This document shows, piece after piece, positions 58,075-64,000 of a DNA stretch of 64,000 bases (position 1 is its first letter; every line of letters begins with the position of its first letter). The notes beneath the pieces were generated by a model that saw only the letters and a program-made list of their open reading frames with translations, was not told where the DNA came from and did not search any database. The stretch spans positions 37,986 to 101,985 of the forward strand of contig CAIWTN010000151.1 of NCBI GenBank assembly GCA_903915625.1, written 5' to 3'. Both the position numbers and the translations under genes were made by a program. Origin of the DNA: an uncultured Pseudomonadota bacterium (GTDB taxonomy: Bacteria; Bdellovibrionota_B; Oligoflexia; Oligoflexales; CAIYRB01).

Positions 58075-59661
58075 TTGGCGCTAGGGAAGTCACCAGCCGC
58101 ACTAGTGGTTGCAATAGGTATTTTTCTGTCGCGAATTGCAGGTCTCGTTCGAGACAGAGTTTTTGCTTATTACTTGGGTAATTCGGTTGCTGCGGGTGCT
58201 TTTAGGGCGGCGCTAAGAATCCCCAATTTTCTGCAGAACCTTTTTGGCGAGGGAGTGCTTTCAGCCTCTTTTATTCCAGTTTATGCTCGTTTACGCGCAG
58301 AGGGTCAGGACAAGGAGGCAGTTCATCTTGCGGGAGCTATTGGCGCGCTCCTTGGCTGCTCGGTAACACTCTTGGCTGGCATCGGTATCCTGGCAGCACC
58401 CTGGATCATTGATGTATTGGCTCCGGGGTTTGACGCGCCGGCTGTTCGTGATCTGACCGTTCATTTGGTTCAAATCATGTTTCCTGGCGTGGCCTTGCTA
58501 GTTATGTCGGCATGGTGTTTAGGGGTGTTAAACAGTCACCGACACTTTTTATTGTCTTATATCGCTCCGGTCCTATGGAACGCGGCCATTATTTGCGCTC
58601 TGCTCTGGTCTGGATCGCGCAATCCCATGACGGACGTAGGGCAAACAGACATCGCAATAGATGTGGCGTGGGGCACGATTGTCGGCTGTGCATTGCAGTT
58701 TCTTGTGCAGCTGCCTTTGGTTTTGCGACTCACGCGGGGTCTAAGGCTAGTACCTTCATCTAAATCAAGTGCGGTTCGAACTGTACTCCGCAATTTTTTA
58801 CCAGTGCTCACTAGCCGTGGAGTGGTCCAAATAAGCGCCTATATCGATGGCGTGATAGCTAGCTTTTTGGGGCCAGCAGTTTATGCGGCAATGGCTTATG
58901 CACAGACTCTATATTTATTACCGATCTCCCTTTTTGGCATGTCTATCTCAGCGGCGGAACTGCCAGCAATGTCGTCTGTGATCGGCAGTGAAGAGGTTGT
59001 TAAAGAGCAACTGCGCAAAAAGTTGGTCAGTGGCCTGAAAAGAGTATCCTTTTTTGTGGTTCCCTCAGTGGTCGCCATGGCTCTTTTGGGCGATGTAGTG
59101 ATTGCCACAGTATATCAAACAGGCCAGTTCAAGCACGCCGACGTGATGTCTGGCTGGTTGATTCTGGCTGGATCGACGATCGGGCTTCTTGCGTCAACGC
59201 AGGGAAGATTATGTTCTACTGCCTTTTACGCCATGCGCGATTCTCGGACACCGCTTTATTTTGCCTGCATCCGTGTGCTCCTCACTGCGGTTACAGGTTA
59301 TCTATTGGCCTTACCAGTACGGAGCGCACTAGGCCTGTCATCGACAATAGGTGCAGCTTTTTTGACAGGTTCAGCTGGTTTGGCGGGCTGGGTCGAGTTT
59401 TTGATGTTGCGTCGTGCTCTAAGCAAAAAGATCGGAGCCTTCGCGGTTGCGACAACGCTTCAAATCCAATTATGGGCCGCCGCTACCTTCAGCGGTACCG
59501 TTGGCTTTGCACTGAAGCTTGCTCTGCCAGAGATGTATCCCATCTTAACAGGACTAATTGTACTCGGCGTATATGGACTGTTATATCTAGGAGTGACCAC
59601 TGCCTTTGGCTTCGGCGAGGGCTTAGCAATCCGCAAAGCCCTAATGAGACATCGCCGATGA
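58075..59661 (+). CDS. murJ: lipid II flippase MurJ
   Basis: FLSRIAGLVRDRVFAYYLGNSVAAGAFRAALRIPNFLQNLFGEGVLSASFIPVY; TTG start with GGAGG upstream. Confidence 0.97.
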   Translation: MALGKSPAALVVAIGIFLSRIAGLVRDRVFAYYLGNSVAAGAFRAALRIPNFLQNLFGEGVLSASFIPVYARLRAEGQDKEAVHLAGAIGALLGCSVTLLAGIGILAAPWIIDVLAPGFDAPAVRDLTVHLVQIMFPGVALLVMSAWCLGVLNSHRHFLLSYIAPVLWNAAIICALLWSGSRNPMTDVGQTDIAIDVAWGTIVGCALQFLVQLPLVLRLTRGLRLVPSSKSSAVRTVLRNFLPVLTSRGVVQISAYIDGVIASFLGPAVYAAMAYAQTLYLLPISLFGMSISAAELPAMSSVIGSEEVVKEQLRKKLVSGLKRVSFFVVPSVVAMALLGDVVIATVYQTGQFKHADVMSGWLILAGSTIGLLASTQGRLCSTAFYAMRDSRTPLYFACIRVLLTAVTGYLLALPVRSALGLSSTIGAAFLTGSAGLAGWVEFLMLRRALSKKIGAFAVATTLQIQLWAAATFSGTVGFALKLALPEMYPILTGLIVLGVYGLLYLGVTTAFGFGEGLAIRKALMRHRR

Positions 59662-59665
59662 CTTG

Positions 59666-61189
59666 TTAGTGGCTAATGTTTCCGGTCGCTGAAGTCTTGA
59701 GTGGGCTTGCCGCCACCTCTTTTGAGGTATTGACCATCCACTTCATAGTCGTCTCAGGGAATAGGGTGCCTAGGGCTAAATTCGCCAAGACAGCCACGGC
59801 AAGAATTCCTGTCACGACCAGGGAGCGTAAGGGCGCCAACGGTACAGCCACTTTAACTGGTTCGACCATGTACATCCGAACGATCACTCGCAGGTAGTAG
59901 AATAATGAAATCGAGCTTCCAATTACGCCAATTATTACAAGTCCATAGAGTTGATTCGTGATCGCGGCGTTAAAGACGAAGAACTTACCAATGAAACCAA
60001 CCGTCGGTGGCATCCCTGCAAAACTGAACATAAATACGGCCATCGCCAAGGCAGCCCAGGGATGTTTTTTAGCGAGCCCAGTGATGTCATCTAGAATAAG
60101 ATTGTCATTTTCTTGATTTTCTAGCCACATCAGCACACCAAATGCGCCAAGGGATATTATGGTGTAGCCGATCAGGTAGTACAGTACTGCCGCAATCGGA
60201 AAGCTGCCAGTACCTCCGCCAATCGCGCAGATGGCTATGGCCATGTATCCGCTGTGAGCAATCGATGAGTAAGCCAACATCCTTTTTAGGCTGGTTTGTA
60301 CTAAGGCCATGATGTTACCGAGGATCATCGAGACGGTAGCGGCAAACATCAAGGCTGGTAGCCAGACGTGGTAAACCGAAGCCAAACTCCCGGCAAAAAA
60401 GCGTGCGACTAAAACCAAGATCATTGCTTTAACGGTGGTTGCCATAAGAGCTGTGAGGCCGGTTGGCGCTGCCTCATAAGTGTCAGGTGCCCATAAGTGA
60501 AATGGCGCAAGTGCTAGCTTGAACGATAAACCTACTAGTGAAAATACAACACCCAGTCTGACCCAATTGTGATCCAGCAGTTTCGGTGCGGCTTGGCTGA
60601 TCTCGCTGAGGCGTAGGCTGCCAGTAGCGACGTATAACAGGGCAAATCCGAATAGAAGTAATGCCGCTGCAAAAGAGCCTAGTACAAAGTACTTAATAGC
60701 GCCTTCTTGACTCCGCCGGGAGGGATTTAGGTAACCGACTAAAGCATAAAGCCCTATCGAGGAGAGCTCGAGGCCGACGAAGAGGGTCACTAGATCTTCA
60801 CTTGCCACAGTCACCAGCATGCCGGTAACGATCATTAAATAAAGCGCCGTTATTTCACCGCGCAGAAAGCGGTCATGCAAAAAAGTGGAGCGAAATAGCA
60901 GCACCACAGTCAACGCGATTATTAAGATCAAAGTCTGCCCAAAACGAGCAAGCACGCCTGCCAGATAACCACCGTTGAGATAAGAGGTCTCAACCGCGGG
61001 GCTATAGATTACCGCAGCGGCTAAAGATACGGCAAGACTCAGTACGACTACTGCAAAGACCGCATTCTCCCCACCGAGGCGACGGGATACGCCCTGCAAC
61101 ATGGCTATTAGTGCGCCGACGCACAAGCTAAGTACTGGCAAAGTGGTGAGATAAAATTCGGGTGTCAGTGCGGGAATATTGAAGTTCAA
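59666..61189 (-). CDS. nuoN: NADH-quinone oxidoreductase subunit N
   Basis: Multi-TM; FVGLELSSIGLYALVGY, EGAIKYFVLGSFAAALLLFG, FAGMPPTVGFIGKFFVF. Confidence 0.96.
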   Translation of the reverse strand: MNFNIPALTPEFYLTTLPVLSLCVGALIAMLQGVSRRLGGENAVFAVVVLSLAVSLAAAVIYSPAVETSYLNGGYLAGVLARFGQTLILIIALTVVLLFRSTFLHDRFLRGEITALYLMIVTGMLVTVASEDLVTLFVGLELSSIGLYALVGYLNPSRRSQEGAIKYFVLGSFAAALLLFGFALLYVATGSLRLSEISQAAPKLLDHNWVRLGVVFSLVGLSFKLALAPFHLWAPDTYEAAPTGLTALMATTVKAMILVLVARFFAGSLASVYHVWLPALMFAATVSMILGNIMALVQTSLKRMLAYSSIAHSGYMAIAICAIGGGTGSFPIAAVLYYLIGYTIISLGAFGVLMWLENQENDNLILDDITGLAKKHPWAALAMAVFMFSFAGMPPTVGFIGKFFVFNAAITNQLYGLVIIGVIGSSISLFYYLRVIVRMYMVEPVKVAVPLAPLRSLVVTGILAVAVLANLALGTLFPETTMKWMVNTSKEVAASPLKTSATGNISH

Positions 61190-62784
61190 CGTCCCATCTC
61201 CTTGTGTTCTTCTCCGAGCAGATACGGTGTCGCTATTGGGGCTTCCGCTACGATTCGGTAGTTACGGAAATTATTCGCCAGGTTCTCAATCGAAGGCTTT
61301 ACCTTATCCAGGAAAAGATTTGGGAAGACGCCCATCACGACTGCTAGGACGGCAAGCGGTGTTAGGTAAGCAAACTCCCGCGGTGTAAGATCTTTCAGCT
61401 TTTTATTCTCTTCATTGTCGAGGGGGCCAAAGAGAATTTTGCGGCATAAGGTCAGCATGTATACGGCACCTAATAGCACCCCAAGAGATGCAGTCGCTCC
61501 GGCCAGCGGGTTGGACATAAATGTGCCGAGCAATATCAGGAATTCGCCGACGAAGCCTCCTGTTCCAGGAAGACCCACTGAGCTCAGGGTGGCCACGATA
61601 AGCATGATGGCAAACCAGGGCATAACCTTTGCCAGGCCACCAAAATCAGCGAGTAGTCGTGTGTGGCGTCGGTCGTAGATGACCCCGACCAAGAAGAACA
61701 ACGATCCAGTGCTGATACCGTGGTTGATTTGTTGGTAGACCGCTCCCGTTAAAGCCTCCGCAGAGAGTGCCGCCCCACCGCTGACCACAGCGATTGAGCC
61801 AATTACGACAAAGCCAAGGTGCGATACGGACGAGTAAGCCACCATTTTTTTGGCGTCTTTCTGCATCCATGCGTTTAGTGCCCCATAAATAATCCCGATA
61901 ACACCGAGAGCCACAATTAGCGGAGCGAATGTGGCTGTAGCCTGTGGGAACAGTGGGATTGCGAACCTAAGGAGACCGTACGTCCCAAGCTTCAAGAGCA
62001 CACCGGCCAGAATCACGGAGCCACTTGTTGGAGCTTCCGTATGGGCATCTGGCAACCAGGTATGGAAGGGAAACATCGGTACTTTAATAGCAAAGGCTAA
62101 TGCAAACGCAGCGAATAACCATAGTTGGGTGTTGTATGGCGCTGTTGTTCCATAAAGGTCGAGTAGGTTGGTTGTGTAGACCCCACTCTGCTGGAAGTGA
62201 AGTACGTATAAGACGATCATCGCGGCCAGCATTAACAAGGAGCCGAAAAACGTATAAATGATGAATTTTGTGGTCGCGTAGACCCGGTTCTTGCCGCCCC
62301 AGATTCCGATGATGAAGTACATCGGGATAAGCATGGCCTCCCAGAACACATAGAAGAAGACTAAGTCAAAGGCGACCAAGGAGCCAAGCATCCCGCATTC
62401 CAGGGTCATGAATAACGCCAAGAATGCCTTCTGCTTCTTCTCGTCGATGTTCCAGACGCTTAACAATATCAGCGGCGTAAGAAAAGTTGTGAGGACAATC
62501 AGAAGCAGGTTCAGACCGTCAACACCCATGATGTATCGAATGCCAAACGTTGGGATCCAGTCATGAATTTCGGTGAACTGTAGGCCAGGAGTTTGCGCAT
62601 CAAAATAAAACCAAATGTGCAAACTTGCTAGGAATGTGACTAAAGCCCCTCCTAGAGATACCCACCGAGCTGTCCCCAGCGATGGACTCAAAATCACCGC
62701 TAGAGCAGTCAATAAGGGCAGAAACGTCGTGATCGATAGAATGTGGGAGTTCAGAAAATCCATCGTTGGTTGCCTATCCGCCAA
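61186..62784 (-). CDS. nuoM: NADH-quinone oxidoreductase subunit M
   Basis: FFYVFWEAMLIPMYFIIGIWGG, PMFPFHTWLPDAHTEAPTSGSVILAGVLLKLGTYGLLRF. Confidence 0.97.
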   Translation of the reverse strand: MADRQPTMDFLNSHILSITTFLPLLTALAVILSPSLGTARWVSLGGALVTFLASLHIWFYFDAQTPGLQFTEIHDWIPTFGIRYIMGVDGLNLLLIVLTTFLTPLILLSVWNIDEKKQKAFLALFMTLECGMLGSLVAFDLVFFYVFWEAMLIPMYFIIGIWGGKNRVYATTKFIIYTFFGSLLMLAAMIVLYVLHFQQSGVYTTNLLDLYGTTAPYNTQLWLFAAFALAFAIKVPMFPFHTWLPDAHTEAPTSGSVILAGVLLKLGTYGLLRFAIPLFPQATATFAPLIVALGVIGIIYGALNAWMQKDAKKMVAYSSVSHLGFVVIGSIAVVSGGAALSAEALTGAVYQQINHGISTGSLFFLVGVIYDRRHTRLLADFGGLAKVMPWFAIMLIVATLSSVGLPGTGGFVGEFLILLGTFMSNPLAGATASLGVLLGAVYMLTLCRKILFGPLDNEENKKLKDLTPREFAYLTPLAVLAVVMGVFPNLFLDKVKPSIENLANNFRNYRIVAEAPIATPYLLGEEHKEMGR

Positions 62785-62790
62785 GTGGCC

Positions 62791-64000
62791 CTAGAAAAAC
62801 AGCACTGTGAGCATGCAAATAATGCCGACGATCATGACCATGCCGTGCCTATGCAGGCTGCCTGACATCCGGAAGCTGCTTAGGCCTCCAATAAGCATAA
62901 ATGCCTGACCGACGCCATTGACGATGCCATCGATAATCAATACATCCACGATCTTCCACAAAAACTGAGACATGTCCCGAAGTGGAGTCACAATGTATGA
63001 GTCATAGAATTCATCGACATAGTATTTGTTGGTCAAAACTCGATGAGCGCCTTTAAATGCGCTACCCAATGAGTTAGCTAAGCGACCAAACCCGTTACTG
63101 TACATGGAGATTGCTAGTAATGAGGAGATTGCCATGCCGGCCACAGATACCGCCATAATCGCCCACTCAAGCGACTGGGGATATTCTGCGTGTAAGTGGT
63201 GCCAATGTTCAGCCACTTGTGGTGGGATGCTGATCACCGGATCTAAGTAATGCTCAAACAACAAGTTGCTCAGGCCGGGTATATGAATGATGTGAGGAAC
63301 ATTCAAGTAACCAACCGCCGCACTTAATATTGCCAGCACAACTAGAGGGCCCCACATGACCACACTGGTCTCGTGCAGGTGTTCTTGTGTGTGATGATCG
63401 CTTCTGTTCTTGCCGTAAAAGGTCAGCATTAGCAGTCGCACCATGTAGAAGGAGGTGCAAACAGCGGCTAGGGCGCCAAGGCCCCATTGAATGTGGTACT
63501 GGTCACCACCTGTCCAGGCTCGCCACAAGATTTCGTCTTTTGAAAAGAAACCTGAGAGGCCTGGGAATCCTATGATAGCTAGCACCCCAATTAGCATGAC
63601 TAAGTGGGTCACAGGCATGTACTTGCGTAGTCCGCCCATTTCCCGCATATCCTGTTTGTGGTGCATGGCGACTATAACGCTACCGGCACCGAGGAACAGC
63701 AAGGCTTTGAAGCAAGCATGCGTGAATAGGTGGAAGACCCCAGCGCTATAAGCACCTACGCCGCAACCTAGCACCATGTAGCCCAGCTGACTGACGGTTG
63801 AGTAAGCAAGCACCTTTTTAATGTCGTATTGCACTAGAGCTATTGTGGCGGCGAAAAGAGCAGTTACCGCGCCGACACTTGCTACGATCATTTGTGTTGT
63901 CGGCGCAAGATAGAACATGAAGTTCAGTCTGGTCATCATATAGATGCCGGCCGTCACCAACGTTGCCGCGTGAATCAGGGCAGATACTGGTGTTGGCCCA
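62791..64000 (-). CDS. nuoL: NADH-quinone oxidoreductase subunit L (C-terminal part; continues beyond window)
   Basis: Frame stays open to the window end: GPTPVSALIHAATLVTAGIYMMTRLNF; AYSTVSQLGYMVLG, FTHACFKALLFLGAGSV. The track start at 63960 is an internal TTG. Confidence 0.96.
   Translation of the reverse strand, partial: GPTPVSALIHAATLVTAGIYMMTRLNFMFYLAPTTQMIVASVGAVTALFAATIALVQYDIKKVLAYSTVSQLGYMVLGCGVGAYSAGVFHLFTHACFKALLFLGAGSVIVAMHHKQDMREMGGLRKYMPVTHLVMLIGVLAIIGFPGLSGFFSKDEILWRAWTGGDQYHIQWGLGALAAVCTSFYMVRLLMLTFYGKNRSDHHTQEHLHETSVVMWGPLVVLAILSAAVGYLNVPHIIHIPGLSNLLFEHYLDPVISIPPQVAEHWHHLHAEYPQSLEWAIMAVSVAGMAISSLLAISMYSNGFGRLANSLGSAFKGAHRVLTNKYYVDEFYDSYIVTPLRDMSQFLWKIVDVLIIDGIVNGVGQAFMLIGGLSSFRMSGSLHRHGMVMIVGIICMLTVLFF

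Noticed and set aside
59211-59669. 152-aa same-strand alternate-frame ORF within murJ
   Set aside because: Alternate frame of a well-supported essential gene; no motif.
62791-63960. nuoL treated as a complete gene starting at 63960
   Set aside because: The start is an internal TTG; the frame remains open to 64000 and encodes further NuoL sequence.
1-64000. CRISPR array, transposon, prophage or defence island
   Set aside because: No regularly spaced direct repeats, recombinase/transposase motifs, phage structural genes or recognised defence genes were seen on either strand.

Overview
This 64 kb window looks like ordinary bacterial chromosome, tightly packed with genes. I found no CRISPR array, transposase, integrase, phage gene or plasmid module. 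The gene mix (futalosine-type menaquinone genes, PilB/PilT/PilC, a Gld-like ABC operon with a DUF4340-like protein, many lipoproteins, two M14 carboxypeptidases) suggests a Gram-negative of the Bdellovibrionota/Oligoflexia or former deltaproteobacterial type; this taxonomy is an inference. Housekeeping genes recognised: ubiX-like (partial), ubiA-like, rpe, def, mqnC, rplS, yraN, rnhB, trxA, yacG, map, ctaB, slt-like, holA, ppx/gppA, ribF, aroE, kdsA, secG, pilB, pilT, pilC, a pduO-type adenosyltransferase, ihfA-like, trpS, lgt, murJ, nuoN, nuoM and nuoL (partial). There are two tRNAs, Phe-GAA and Leu-GAG, on either side of secG. No clear new defence or mobile system is visible. The most worthwhile leads are: (i) a three-gene operon with a degenerate receiver-like protein and a 2Fe-2S ferredoxin-like protein; (ii) a stand-alone secretin-family gene with a cysteine-rich insertion, about 5 kb from pilBTC; (iii) two uncharacterised small membrane proteins flanking ctaB, one of them a 48-aa ORF hidden behind an ATGA overlap; (iv) a translationally coupled pair of unknown proteins; and (v) several perfect or near-perfect inverted repeats in coding and leader regions. 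All function calls come from reading motifs by eye; no database search was run.
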